DNA of 64,000 bases from Siphonodentalium dalli. Lineage: Eukaryota > Mollusca > Scaphopoda > Gadilida > Siphonodentaliidae. The notes beneath the pieces are model-generated. The model was not told the DNA's origin. It did not search any database and saw nothing but the letters and a program-made list of their open reading frames with translations. This document shows positions 25,572-37,092 of the stretch, piece after piece. The stretch spans positions 149,057,365-149,121,364 of the forward strand of contig CP136068.1 in assembly GCA_032622095.1 (NCBI GenBank), in the 5' to 3' direction. The position numbers were made by a program, and so were the translations under genes. Position 1 is the first letter of the stretch. The number at the start of each line of letters is the position of its first letter.

Positions 25572-26150
25572 CACTGTTAAAACACAACCGTGAATTTCAC
25601 GGGAAAAATGCCGGCAATTTGGGGACCGGTTGGACCGTGAATTTTTCACGGTCAAACCGTGAACCAATTTACAGCCAAACCGTGAATTTTCACGGCCTAT
25701 CCGTTCTTGAATATACAACTGAACCGTGAATATTTTACGGTTTGACCGTGAACCCATTTACAGCCAAACCGTGATTTTTCACGGCCTATCCGTTCTTGAA
25801 TATACAACTGAACCGTGAATATTTTACAGTTTGACCGTAACCAGTTTGCAGCCAAACCGTGAATTTTTCACGGTCTATCCGTTCTTGAATATACAACTCA
25901 ACCGTGAATATTTTGCAGTTTGACCGTAACCAATTTGCAGCCAAACCGTGAATTTTTCACGGGCTACTCATTCTTGAATAAACAACTGAACTGTGAATAT
26001 TCACGGTTGAGTTGTATATTCAAGAACGGATAGACCGTGAAAAATTCTATCTGTTTTAAATATCCAACTGAACCGAGAATATCTTGCGCTCTAACCGATA
26101 AATTTTTTTGCAGCCAGACCTTGAAATTCATGTATTACAATTGAACAGTG
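25572..26150. mobile_element. CACTG-ended element or end, with ACCGTGAA-rich 89-bp subrepeats
   Basis: It begins CACTGTTAAAACACAACC, then GTGAATTTCACGG. Near 26150 the inverse end ATTCA...TTGAACAGTG is recognisable. Between them an 89-bp unit repeats about four times (CCGTTCTTGAATATACAACT at 25701, 25790, 25879 and, mutated, 25968), followed by an inverted copy at about 26005-26045. Each unit carries ACCGTGAA and TTCACGG in both orientations, more than 15 occurrences in all. Such motif-dense subterminal DNA is typical of CACTA/EnSpm ends, where a transposon-encoded protein binds. No target duplication is visible if the element is taken to end at 26150. Confidence 0.65.
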
Positions 26151-27159
26151 GGTTTTTGTGGTCTTTCCGTTGACTAATTCATAGAGCCAGGTCAGATATT
26201 TTTATGGGATGTGAATTTCTGAAGTTACATCAATTCACCCATAAACCATATGAATTACCACATAAGTTATTACTGTACAAATGATCTAGCCCAGGTCCTC
26301 CCTTTTCCTCATTTATCACAGTAAATGTTCCATCATGAAATTTCATGGCTGCTAGTACAGATACAGTAGTATTCCAGTGAAATATCAATTAAATTGCTTA
26401 CCTAATAAAAAAATGTGGAGGAATTATATAAAGTTTACACTTGCAATGTACTAAATTTACAATAATCTCTATGTATTTAAAACTGTGAGTATTAAAATGC
26501 AACATAAATAAAACAAAACCTCCAGTTAAAAGTTTCCTGCATAAAGTCAACGCAATATAGATTGATTACTCCAGCCTTAGAAATTAACATTTTCTTCTGT
26601 GGGTTTACATTAAAATTGTATGAAATATCAGCTTCTACAGCTTTTTATACTTTGCCTTTTGCCATAGCTAATTTTGAAGGCTGTTACTCAAATGAGAATT
26701 AGTTGCACTTAAGAGATTAGCGGAATAATAAAGCAGGTACTTTCTGCAGACATGAAGACATCCGTGATGGAAATTCACTAAAACTTATGTGTGATGGGTT
26801 GATTGTTGGCCTCCCCAGGATATGCCAAAGTGTCCCTCCCAGCTTGAATTACATCAAGCCTGAAAAAAGGAAATAAGATATATTTATGGTGAATAAAACT
26901 TTAAATAGAAATAACTTGGAAAGTGACATATCAACATGATATAAACAGAATTACAAAACACATTAAGTACACAGAAAATAATCACTGCCATTCTTCTAGA
27001 AATACTCTACTCTAAGTCAGAGCTTAACCTTTCCATGACTGGAGCTTCCTGAAGTTTTGCGAAAACCCTGGTCTAATGCATTCTCTTATTTATACGAGTC
27101 TTCCATAAGTAGCCTTGTATATATAAGACTAGAAGGTGGCCCGACTTCATCTGGGCTTT

Positions 27160-27630
27160 GACCTTGAATTGTCCATTTTGAAGGTCAGGTTTTACCCGAT
27201 TTGACCTCGGTTTTACGCGATTTGACCTCGAATTGATCATTGTCAAGGTCAGGTCGGGGTCATGACTCGACCCGCCCAAAACACTCAGTGGACAAAAGTA
27301 ACCCCACGTATAAAATTTCATCGAAATCCCATCAAAATTCGCGATTTGACCTTGAATTGACCCTATTTCAAGGTCAATGTCACGTCGCACGGGCAAATGA
27401 ATAGGCTTATGCCACTCTCGGCCGAAGGTACCCCACATACCAAGTTTCATCGAAATCCCGTGATATTCGGGCGTTTGACCTTGAAATGACCCGATTTCAA
27501 GGTAAAGGTCACGTCGCACGGGCAAATTAATAGGTTTATGCCACTCCCCGGCCGAAACCACCCCCACATACCAAGTTTCATCGAAATTGGCTTGGCCGTT
27601 TTCGAGTCCATCGTTTACACACAGACACAC
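27160..27630 (-). repeat. tandem repeat with TGACCTTGA/TCAAGGTCA inverted motifs
   Basis: About four diverged units, near 27170, 27223, 27348 and 27477, the last two about 128 bp apart. Each has GACCTTGAATTGACC followed by TTTCAAGGTCA, and the better ones have CCAAGTTTCATCGAAAT. It ends in an ACACAGACAGACAGA run and AAAATATATAATAGACA. The same family occurs in the opposite orientation at 45425-45815. It is non-coding; minus-strand frames through it are spurious. Confidence 0.8.
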
Positions 27631-27659
27631 ACAGACAGACAGATCTTCCAAAATATATA

Positions 27660-27775
27660 ATAGACAATACATTGGCCTAACAATATTTACCTTGACCTTT
27701 TAAGCCAGTGCATTCTCTTATATATGTAAAGCTCCCTATGGGCGACACTCATATATAAGATAATGCACTAACACA
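27660..27775. repeat. diverged CCAATGCATTCTC hairpin
   Basis: AGCCAGTGCATTCTCTTATA pairs with TATATAAGATAATGCACT around CTCCCTATGGGCGACA. It is a decayed relative of the hairpin core of the TTAA-MITEs, preceded by a partial copy (ATACATTGGCCTAAC). A similar partial hairpin opens at 27076. Confidence 0.65.
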
Positions 27776-27826
27776 TGATCATTAATACCGCATCAGCGCA
27801 ACTCCCGCCTTAAAAGCGTTAAATGC

Positions 27827-28185
27827 ACGGATGGCCTTCGTGGTGGGTATTGCTTTTAAAATTGTCACATCCATTAAAACCGCCATAAAACAGAAAGAAT
27901 ATTAAAATATAAGACATAATTTGTTCTTACACCAATCATAAATGTCGTGTAAGTAGTATCTTATTGTCAGGTTTGTACACTTTGTTAACTAAACAAAAGC
28001 CAAAAACGTTACAGAACCTGGCATTTTTGTCCATAAAGCTTATGATAACATACTATTTTTTGCGATATTTGTGATTAGTATAAGAACAAAATATGTCCAT
28101 ATTTTAATATTCTTTCTGTTTATGGTGGTTTTAATGGATGTGACATTTTTAACAGCGTACCCACCACGAAAGCCATCTGTGCTTT
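27827..28185. mobile_element. foldback MITE, family F, copy 1
   Basis: Outer arms GATGGCCTTCGTGGTGGGTA and TACCCACCACGAAAGCCATC are inverted. Further in, CCGCCATAAAACAGAAAGAA pairs with TTCTTTCTGTTTATGG, and AACAAAAGCCAAAAACG sits near the centre. It is about 350 bp with no ORF. Related copies are at 50794-51130 and 55234-55570, with partial ones at 29293-29535 and 39750-39975. Confidence 0.8.
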
Positions 28186-28628
28186 TAATATTAAATAAAA
28201 AAGTCACTAGACCATGTTCCCTGAAAAGGGTGTTTTTTGTTGGGCTTGGCTTTTTTTTTCAAGAAGCATAAAATTAGAAATTTGAAAAGAATCAGATAAC
28301 TACAACTGACACTATCATCCGGAAACCAAAATGATTGCAAATTCTAAGTTGACAAGGGCAATCGATGTACCAAATTTGTAAACATATGTTCAAATGAGTG
28401 CTCATTGGCTTTGGTAACCTACCATTCGCTTCGCATGCACTGATTAATGACACCGGATATACATTCATTGATTGATGAGTAAGTTGAGCAAGCAGTCGAT
28501 GACAGTGGTATCCCCCAGGCATTTTCAAAATATGCTAAAAAATAATTGAAATCAGTTAATATTTGTTTGAGATATCCTTGTATCCAGCTTAAATACCCCC
28601 CCCCCCAAAATACATTCCTATACAATCC

Positions 28629-28740
28629 TTGAAATAGGGTGTCTGTCATTTGCAGAATGAGGTCCCCAGAGGGTGAATTTTGTGATGTTACCCCGCATAG
28701 TGGGCTAGCATCACCAAATTCACCCTCTGGGGTGTAACTA
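28629..28740. mobile_element. foldback MITE, family G, copy 2 (truncated)
   Basis: Contains CCTTGAAATAGGGTGTCTGT, GCAGAATGAGGTCCCCAGAG, CCCGCATAGTGGGCTAGC and CACCAAATTCACCCTCTGG as in copy 1. The right terminus is missing after GGGTGTAACT. It lies just downstream of the last exon of the SAMD3-like gene. Confidence 0.75.
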
Positions 28741-28759
28741 TTATCACAGATCATCCAGA

Positions 28760-31700
28760 TTAGATTGCCTCCGTTGTCCAGATTGACTGGCTCTGCTCAA
28801 TCTTCTCTATAAGTGTAGTAATTCTTCCGGAAACTTGCGTTCCATTCTTGCCTTTGCCTTTCCCTCCTTTACTGGGATTGATACCCATTATCATCCTGAA
28901 ATTAAATTGAATACGGAAAATTATAAAATGACACTCACAAATTTTGAAAACAATCTTAACCCTTCCATTACTGAGAATCCTGAAATTTTGCAAAAACCCT
29001 GTGCCAATAGATTCTCTTATATATGTAAGTCTCCCACAGGGAGCCTCACATATATAAGAGAATACATTGGCCTAACAATATTTACTATGACCTTGTAAGC
29101 CAGTGCAACGCATTCTCTAATATAAGAGGGGCACCCTATACAATGCACTGGCAAGGATCTTTAATGATGCAACAGCGCAGCTTCCGCCACAGAAAGGTTA
29201 ATCTGCCAAATAGTATTAACATATAGATTAACGATCAATACTCATGCATTAGTCCTGAATGTTTCTGAAATCTTGATTATACCCCAAGTGTGTGTGACTT
29301 TAAAGGCACGTATGGCTTTCACAATGGGTAAGCTGTTAAAATAGTCACACCCATGCAATAAACAAAAAGAATATTAAAATGAAGACATAATTTGTTCTTA
29401 TACCAATCATAAATAGTATGTTATTGTCAAGTTTGTATGCTGTGTTATGTGAACAAAAGCCAGGTGCTGTATCAATTTTGGCTTTTGTTTACATATATAA
29501 CAAACCATACAAACTTGACAATAATATCTTATTTACGCTGGTGACATGGACGGTGGTCGACAAAAACCCACGGCAAAAGTTCAAACTTGACTTTGTCAAG
29601 ATGAGCTAAAAATGCATCCAACTAATTTAGTGTATGCTAAATCTGCTCTTTTAAAAATCTACTTTGTGCATGGGGGTAAAAAGCAAATACTTTTGCAGAC
29701 TATCAAACATTTTAAACAAATCTGAGAGTTGTTTACAATGACTGAAGCCAAATTTCTAAGGTTATATATTTAAAAGTTTAAAAATTAAAAGAATGGAATG
29801 GATACCTTTGAATGAATTCTAGAGTCAATGACACTTCTTTGTCATATATCATGTTGAACACATAGTGTGAAATAAACAGCATGTTGAATGCATCTCCTGC
29901 ATCAAGAAGGTCCCGGGTTACCACATGCTTTTCAATCACTAAATGGATCACATTTCCATTGAACATCCTGTCACCTGAAAAAAACAAACAAACATGTTAG
30001 TAAAATACCAGACAAGTTATAACCTGGAAGTTTAAATTTTAAAGTTTAAAGTTTAAAATTGTTTACTAACACTGTGTATGATGTAAGGCAAGTTCACTAC
30101 ACTGCTACTCCTGGTAGACTAAAAGATACATCTTCACCTCTCTTCACATGTGTGATTTAAGATAATTATTTAATACAGAATATTAATTATCGGCTGTAAC
30201 ACAATTACATAATATCTCCGGGTGCACTCGATATTCGTTCCCAGTATTGTGCCATCCAGTATGAAACAGAACCAGATGATTCAATGGAGTCCGCCTACCG
30301 GCGTGAACGGATTTCGACGAAATGCAAAGTGCCAGTGCATTCTCTTATATATGCGAGGCTCCCTATGAGGGACTCGCATATAAGAGAATGTACTGGCAAC
30401 AAGATTTTTTTCTTAACCCTTTCTTGATGGGAGCTGTACTGGTGCAGCATTAAATATCATGTGCTAGAGTATTCACTTATATATGAGAGTCTCCCACAGG
30501 AAGCTTCTCATATATAAGGGAATATACTGGCTTACAAGCTCAATGTAAATACTGACAGGACAATGCATTCTCCTATATATGCGAGGCTCCATGTGGGGGA
30601 CTCCCATATATAAGAGAATGCATTGGCAAAGGGTTTTCAAAAATTTCAGGAAGCTCTCATCATGGAAGTGTTAAGTATCTAAAATGGCATTGTTATATAC
30701 AAGTACAATAAAAATATATATACTCACCAAGTATTGCAAGATACGGGCTGACTGGAGCATCACGGTCACCCTGAATATCAGTTTGACTAGCTGTTGACTG
30801 AAAGAAATGAAAGTTCAACTTGTAATTTATTAAAATCTCATCGAAAAGTATTGTTCCCTTAGGAAATATTCATATCATAAGATCTACAAACGATCATAGG
30901 TAGTTTGTTAAAATTATTATCTGACCATTTCTCTCCAATGAATAGACAATAGACATCGTCCTGCTTTTGTATAATCTTTTCGTCAGCTTGGTTTCTACTT
31001 ACATTTCCTGAACACATGCCAGATTAATAGCAGATTACACCAATGTATATTTTCATAATTGAATGGGAGAGTAAATTTAGTAAAGAAAAGTTTTAAATAT
31101 GTACTCTATGTACAACAATATATAGCCAATAGGTACATGTATATTACAGAAATGTTGTTACATCATCCATCGCCTATTAGTTGAGTATCTCAGTCATATG
31201 TAAAATAGTCAAATATATCAATCTTCAATATTTCCAGCATTTCAAAGTATTGTACCGGTAGTAATTTTGGTTCCTTCCTCACTGTCAAAGTGCACAATTG
31301 TTTTGTTGAATTTCCCAAAAGTGTTCTGACACTTTCAATTTCTGGTTTAAAATTTAAACTTACCTCATATAGCCGGATTATCCTGCACAGCTTTTCTCCA
31401 AAGTATGCTGTTAACAGCTGTAGGATGCCATACTTCATGGCCAGTTTGTTGCCGCTCAGCTCCAGCTCCCTTTCTAAGGCTGCTACCTGCTGGCAAATTG
31501 CAACTTTTTTCTGAATCTTCATAAACTGAAATAGTGAAGGCGACCTCTTATCCAGAATTTGATCCGCCTCCTGCAAAATATCTGCACCCATGAGTTTGTT
31601 GAAATGTCGAAACATCAGCTTTGGATGAAACAGAAAGGGCCAGCTATCCATCAAGATTCCAACTTCTTTGTTTTCATTTAAGTCCAGCCTTTGCGCCGCA

Positions 31701-33486
31701 TATGTTTTGTCCATCAAATTGAGAACTAAATCCAAGCTGTAGTCTCGTTTCTTGTACTCAGCAATCAGCTTATCCTGCAATGAAGCCTGAGATTCAGACT
31801 CAGTATCGGCTGGCAATTCAGGCTGCCAGTTCACACAGTCATTGCTATGTTTGTTCGGTGTTGCCCTAGCCGACTTCTCTTTAGAAGCATCTCCCTCATT
31901 GTCATTTACTGCCAATCTCTTCCGAGGAGTACCTTTCCCCCTTCTTGTGTGCTCCACTCGGTTATTAATACGATCAGCCAGAGCAGATGTGCCACTCATA
32001 CAACTGTCCGCATCCAAATAAATGTCAAATGACTTAGGATACAATGACCTAAGTCGCTCAGCTACAGCCCGTATATCAGTCGGCAATGGCTTGAATTCCC
32101 CTGCTGCTGCTATGATCTTTTCCGTTAGTATCCTGATGGATTTCTTTCTCAGCATTGAATCAGGCTTCTTTCCAGCCTTAAGGGTGTCCATGAATCTTTT
32201 TGGAAACAAATCAAACGGTATCTCAAAATCTTCAAGCCAACCGCTCCTCGCTGATAGCAGATGGCTAGGCGAAAGAATGCTTGTAGAATTGATGCCACTA
32301 TGCGAGGATGCGATAGCTCTATCATCTGGTTTGGAGTTCTCTTCAGTAACGGTTTTGTCAGCTAAGGGAGAAAAATAAAAATAAATTGAAATAGCACACC
32401 AGGAGATGTTAATTAGATCAACTCAAGCTTATTTTGATATCGCGCCAACGGTGAAAAAAATGCTAAAAATAGACAAACTAAGCCCCATAACTCCGGGGAA
32501 AAAATTCGGACAAACCTGGTTTCGAACTCATCCGAGATATTGTTGCAAGAGACCCATATATCAAATATGGTTTGAATCAGTTAATATTTGATTGAGTTAT
32601 CGGCGTGACCCATTCTCTACAGGCAGTAAATAGTCATTGGGAGCAACTCACAAACCAAAATATTTTCACAAATGTAAAAGTTATAAGGCATTCTTTGGGT
32701 CCGCCCACCGTCCGCCCGCCAACCGTCCCTCGTCAAACCATAAGTCGAGTTTTTTAGAAACTCGACTAAAAAGAACACCTACGGGTTTCGGTTGAATACC
32801 CAGATTATTTCATGAGTGACTACAAGGAAATACAGAATTTCCACTCACGGTCATGGACATTTTGTGTTTCCTTATAACCATTCAAGAGATAATCTGGGTA
32901 ATAAACCATATTCTCTGAGATAATCCGGGTATTAAAGGTACTCAATCCAATCAGAGGGTCCCCATTTCAACAGATTCCAACAACAACAATCCGATCAGAG
33001 GGTCCTATATTACTATTTCTTTGGCTTTGGGGGTTAAAAATATTTGATTCAAGTCGAGGAACCCATCAAAGCTCAAGAGTTATTAGATATTGATTTTTGA
33101 AATTTGTTATTTTCTCGAGATGAGTACTAATAATTGCCCTTAACTTAGTAATCTGCTCGAGATGTGTACACCAAAACACTATTCAAACAGACAAGATGGA
33201 TAACTCTAAAATTGATATTATTTCTTAACAGTACCTGGGGGTAATTTTTTTAATTTTAATAAGGTTAGCCAAAAACATTTTAATTACCTTTTGAAAACTT
33301 TTCCTTCAAAGCTGCAGCAAGCCTTCGTGCTTGTATGATTTTTAAGATATCTGACAAATCATCCACTGGATCTACATATTCCAGATCTGCAACTGCTTGC
33401 ACTCCAAGGACTGACAGTTTCTCACACACCTTGCCAATAAGGTCATCAGGCACATGCTCTTTGATCAGATTGCTGATTTCTTCCAT
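28760..33486 (-). CDS. SAMD3-like protein, five exons
   Basis: Exons read on the minus strand are 33486-33288, 32361-31364, 30797-30728, 29974-29806 and 28895-28760. All junctions have AG acceptors and GT donors (the strongest is GAG/GTAAGT at 31363). Phases agree at every joint (1, 0, 1, 2), giving 523 residues and a stop. Exon 1 encodes a SAM fold (DDLIGKVCEKLSVLGVQAVA ... RRLAAALKEKF). Exon 2 carries the conserved block WLEDFEIPFDLFPKRF ... RSLYPKSFD and later DSWPFLFHPKLMFRHFNKL. Exons 3-5 give PYLAILGDRMF, a FISHYVFNMIY block and a lysine/glycine-rich tail ending TTEAI. This order matches sterile alpha motif domain-containing protein 3-like proteins that occur in many copies in fish and invertebrates; their function is unclear. 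Exon 2 is also open to a stop at 31190, so an unspliced short form is possible. Introns hold MITE hairpins. Confidence 0.8.
28985..29145. repeat. diverged double hairpin in intron 4 of the SAMD3-like gene
   Basis: CCCTGTGCCAATAGATTCTC and AAGAGAATACATTGGCC form the first hairpin around CTCCCACAGGGAGCC. A second, damaged one follows (AGCCAGTGCAACGCATTCTC ... ACAATGCACTGGC). It is the same core as the TTAA-MITEs, but without TTAACCC ends. Confidence 0.7.
29293..29535. repeat. foldback family F, partial copy 2
   Basis: TGGCTTTCACAATGGGTAAG, AACAAAAAGAATATTAAAAT, ACCAATCATAAATAGTATGT and two GCTTTTGTTTACATA/GAACAAAAGCCA arms match the left half and centre of the family F element. The right half is missing. 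It lies in intron 4 of the SAMD3-like gene. Confidence 0.7.
30330..30627. repeat. three tandem MITE-type hairpins in intron 3 of the SAMD3-like gene
   Basis: Hairpins lie at about 30331-30396, 30462-30530 and 30563-30627. Each pairs a TGCATTCTCTTATATATGCG-like arm with its complement around a CTCCC(T/A)...GGGAC loop. The stems are 25-28 bp and nearly perfect, with single-base loop changes between copies. They differ from the TTAA-MITE hairpins by having GGCTCCC in place of GTCGACC, so they form a sister subfamily. They are small enough to fold as miRNA-precursor-like structures in the pre-mRNA. Confidence 0.75.
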
Positions 33487-33529
33487 ATCTGTTATTAAAA
33501 TAGAGAATATGCAGATTAACTTCAGCCAG

Positions 33530-33970
33530 GCGGGGGGGGGGGTGTCAGGAGAAATTTTCAGGCACGTATGCTGATGTTTTCCTTTTGACCCTTGTTGGTC
33601 CACCAACCCCCGTGTCCAAATTTATTTCCGTTTTCGGCAGTTTTTTCCCCCACCATTTTGGACACCCACCCCCCCCCCCCATTTAACACTAATACAGAAT
33701 TTTGCAGGGGAAATTCACAGTACACTGTAAACGGCTGTATTTGAATTTCTGTGCATACTATTAGTCATGGATGTTAACATTAACATGTAAATAAGAGAGA
33801 GTCATTTTGGGGTCATTTGGCCAAAAAAACATGGCTGCCAGTGGCCATCTTGGATTTCAAAATTCAATCCATTAGCATGGGCTACAGGCTATACAGTTTG
33901 TCTGATCATCATGAAATTGTCTGTTGGTCCCATATGTGCCCGGAAAAAAAAAGCCACCCCCCCCCCCCCC
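33530..33970. repeat. homopolymer G/C runs upstream of the SAMD3-like exon 1
   Basis: Runs of 9 or more G or C at about 33531-33542, 33668-33680 and 33957-33970 interrupt AT-rich DNA between the SAMD3-like and transposase-like genes. They may be slippage-prone simple sequence. No coding or regulatory assignment can be made. Confidence 0.6.
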
Positions 33971-34197
33971 TGAGCCAGGCAGGGAATCGGAAACAAAGAG
34001 TTTTTTTATTTTGGCCTAAGCATCCTACAGATACAAATTTCATCAGGAAAAATATAAACATACACGCACCACTATTAGACACTAGGGAGTAGAACTGCTA
34101 ACATATGCTGAATAAGCTTATTGGGCATACATAAATTTTGTAGCCTTTATTAGGATGTTATGAGCAAAATTTTAGTAAGCAACACTACCTGATTTTG

Positions 34198-37050
34198 TTA
34201 TCTGCAGTAGTCGTTCATACATGGCATATGATGTTTGGGAATAAGATAGAATAATCCTAGTCGATCATACACCTCTAATGGAAAAGGATCCAGAATTTCA
34301 CATACTGACAGACAAATATATGGTCTTCTATTGTTAATGTTACCAATGATCTCGATGTAGTTATATTGTGGTAGAAGGACAGCATCAAACTCTTTTAAAA
34401 GAAAATACAGTGTCTTGTCATCTATGAAGAGGCACTCAATAAGTCCAACTTTATAATTATATTGGTCCTCCATCTTGATTATGACCACTTTATTTTCTCC
34501 ATATTGAACACCTTTGTGTGTCGCCTTGGTGGAGAATAGAACATCGTTATCCTTATTTATTGAACTGGCCTCATATGCATCCTTTACAGAAGGATGCAAT
34601 ACTGAGAGGATCACTGGACTAGCTGAATTGCACACACTTTCAACAGGGTAGAGTGATCCAGCTTGAAAATATGCTTGCATAAGCTGGTGTTTTTTTGATA
34701 ACGTTTCCAGAATATTTATGTAATTTTGGGTACTCCTCATACATTTTTTGAAATATGAATGTTTGCTTTCGCATCTGAGTGTCCAAACTCTTAAAAGTGG
34801 GCCATAACGCAATATCAAGTGTGGATAATGGCTGAGGTAATGATGTTTTGGCCTCAGCTTAGAAAGGGGAAATTTTGTAGCACGTTCTTCTAAATATTCA
34901 TCAATTAGATCCTTCAATAAAGAAACTTGATTAACTGTGATGGATGGAGCACAAACCATAGACACAATCCTGTGTAGAAGGATGAATAGTTGCCAAATAT
35001 CATCCTCAGTGTCTTTTATTTTGTCACTGAGAATAAATGGAATGAATCGAACAAAAACCCAGTTCTGCACTGCATGGCCTCCAAGCTTTTGAGAATTTGT
35101 ATTAACTACACCAGGCCTATCAGCAGCATCAGAACCCTTGAACTTGAACTTTTTCATCATTCTATTAACATGATCGAAAGAAAACCATTTTTTTTCCTTC
35201 ACAAAATATTCAAGAAACAAGTAGACATCTTTCTGAACAATTCCTTCAAAGAGGTCATGACCCAAGCATGGAGGCAATCCATCAGTAACATGAAAATTTT
35301 CCAACTCATTGAATATTGAACAAAACCTAATTCCTGTGTGCATTTTCTTGTTTTCCGTTTCAATAATATTTAGAGCTTCCTGATAATTGTTGGCATTTCG
35401 CATCTGATAATGTTCACATGAAATATGGCGGTAGTTATCTTGCTCGAATTCCGCTCTTGATATTAAACAGTATCTGCAGAGATGCTCTGCGTGACTAAAG
35501 TTTTCTGTAAAACCACCAATAAAATGGCTTCCCAAATTGTCACCAAGCATTAATAACAGTCTTACATTAAAATGTTTATTGTTCACAAACAAGCCGTCTT
35601 TCTCAAGTTTTTTCAGGTCATCAACCAGTGTTCTGAATATTTTTTCATGTCCAAAATGTTTTAAATCTTTTTCTTTACACAAGATAACAAGCTGGATAAC
35701 TTCAGTTTTTGACCTCATGAAAACAGGCAGATTACCAATCATCATGTATACTGCTAAAACTTTGTGCTTCATTTTGGCAGAACCCAATGGGTTGACAACC
35801 TCAAATGAGTCTTGGTAGAGGATTATCCAAACTGTGTCATTATCTCCACCAGCTAATTTATCCTGGAACAACTGTCCATCACAAAAGTCCTGATATGTTT
35901 TACAATTTGATCTTTGGAATATCAATAGCTTTTCTTGTAAAACTGAGTCACTCAACACATTTTCTAATGATCGGTTGACAGGGATATATTGCATGAAGCA
36001 CTTAACATTTAGATCATTAAGTCCAAGAAAAATGCACTGAGGATGGATATATTTGAAATTAGAAATGAAGTATTTGTTTCGCATGTGATTGCTCCGCAAA
36101 ATACCAGTTGAAGAATTGTGAAGATTTTCAAACAAATCACAATCTTCAATGACATGTAGAATATCGTCAATTTTATCTCCAGTTATTTCAAGTGAATCCA
36201 ATTTCTGCTTCACATTTATCTTAAGAAAATCTCTGCTAAGTTTGTTAGCTGTCATCAGTTCCTCAACAATAGTATTTATTGTTGAACTTGGCACTAAGAG
36301 TTTTGATGAAAGCTTCAAGTAGAAAAGGGCTAGAAACTCTAAATAGTTTTCAGAATAATTTGAATCACTGATAGTTTCATCTGCGGCAGTATCATCTAAT
36401 TCATCTTCAACTTCAAAGATATCCTGTTGATGTATTACTGGTAATGCTGAAGAATTCTGATGAGAATTTTGAATATGAATATGGTTCGAACTACTTCCTT
36501 CATTCACAAAGTCACGGGAAACACAGTTTATTCCCCAGTCTCTATGTCTACGGTGAATGTGTGACACAAATGTTGATAAAACAGTTGTGGAATGCTCGCA
36601 TCCAGAAAATGGGCACGAAACTTTTGTTCCTTTACCAATATGCTCCTTGAGGTGTGTAATAAACAACGATAGATTTCCAAATCTTTCCTCACAAAGAGTT
36701 ACGGTGCATATTAGTTCACAATCAAAAGAATTGGCAGAAAGATTTTTGTAACATGAAGTTCTCTCAGAATGATCTCTCTGCATGTGTTTTTTGAAGCCCT
36801 CATAAGAATTGAGTTTGTGATTGCACGCAGAAAATCCGCAGGTAAATGAATAGTTTGGCACATTTCGATGAATTTGGAAATGATCAACATAAGCCCTCAA
36901 AATTGTGGTCCGGAATGAGCAGAGACTGCAGACTAGCATCTGAAAGATAGTTTTATTTGTTTTAAGAGGCAATGTTCCAGCAAATAAAGACTTAACAGAT
37001 GGAATTTCTTGAATGGAACATGCTGAATTTGCACATAATTTTTCAAGCAT
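34198..37050 (-). CDS. C2H2 zinc-finger DDE transposase-like protein (CACTA/EnSpm-related)
   Basis: A single open frame of 950 codons from the first ATG at 37050. The frame stays open 14 codons further to an AG acceptor at 37093, so a 5' exon is likely. Numbering from that acceptor, four C2H2 fingers lie at 55-75, 85-108, 134-151 and 160-183. A DDE-type core follows: LYQDSFEVVNPLGS (D428), LMLGDNLGSH (D518), a zinc-binding HLCRYC (538-542) and GHDLFEG (E616). The closing block LRPKHHYLSHYPHL ... RCESKHSYFKK (747-783) is shared with metazoan CACTA-type transposases. All three acidic residues are present and there is no stop, so it could be active. The superfamily is inferred from motifs, not from a search. 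It lies 0.7 kb upstream of the SAMD3-like gene on the same strand. Confidence 0.75.
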   Translation of the reverse strand: MLEKLCANSACSIQEIPSVKSLFAGTLPLKTNKTIFQMLVCSLCSFRTTILRAYVDHFQIHRNVPNYSFTCGFSACNHKLNSYEGFKKHMQRDHSERTSCYKNLSANSFDCELICTVTLCEERFGNLSLFITHLKEHIGKGTKVSCPFSGCEHSTTVLSTFVSHIHRRHRDWGINCVSRDFVNEGSSSNHIHIQNSHQNSSALPVIHQQDIFEVEDELDDTAADETISDSNYSENYLEFLALFYLKLSSKLLVPSSTINTIVEELMTANKLSRDFLKINVKQKLDSLEITGDKIDDILHVIEDCDLFENLHNSSTGILRSNHMRNKYFISNFKYIHPQCIFLGLNDLNVKCFMQYIPVNRSLENVLSDSVLQEKLLIFQRSNCKTYQDFCDGQLFQDKLAGGDNDTVWIILYQDSFEVVNPLGSAKMKHKVLAVYMMIGNLPVFMRSKTEVIQLVILCKEKDLKHFGHEKIFRTLVDDLKKLEKDGLFVNNKHFNVRLLLMLGDNLGSHFIGGFTENFSHAEHLCRYCLISRAEFEQDNYRHISCEHYQMRNANNYQEALNIIETENKKMHTGIRFCSIFNELENFHVTDGLPPCLGHDLFEGIVQKDVYLFLEYFVKEKKWFSFDHVNRMMKKFKFKGSDAADRPGVVNTNSQKLGGHAVQNWVFVRFIPFILSDKIKDTEDDIWQLFILLHRIVSMVCAPSITVNQVSLLKDLIDEYLEERATKFPLSKLRPKHHYLSHYPHLILRYGPLLRVWTLRCESKHSYFKKCMRSTQNYINILETLSKKHQLMQAYFQAGSLYPVESVCNSASPVILSVLHPSVKDAYEASSINKDNDVLFSTKATHKGVQYGENKVVIIKMEDQYNYKVGLIECLFIDDKTLYFLLKEFDAVLLPQYNYIEIIGNINNRRPYICLSVCEILDPFPLEVYDRLGLFYLIPKHHMPCMNDYCR

Positions 37051-37092
37051 CAATTTGAACCAAAAATTGCTCACATTTACTTCAACAATCAA

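Noticed and set aside
24926-25729. 267-codon plus-strand frame and 168-codon minus-strand frame over the 42-bp repeat
   Set aside because: They exist because the repeat unit is 42 bp and stop-free. There is no start context, and other frames are open too.
27073-27672. 199-codon minus-strand frame
   Set aside because: It runs through the TGACCTTGA tandem repeat and a CACACAGACAGA run; residues repeat with the DNA unit.
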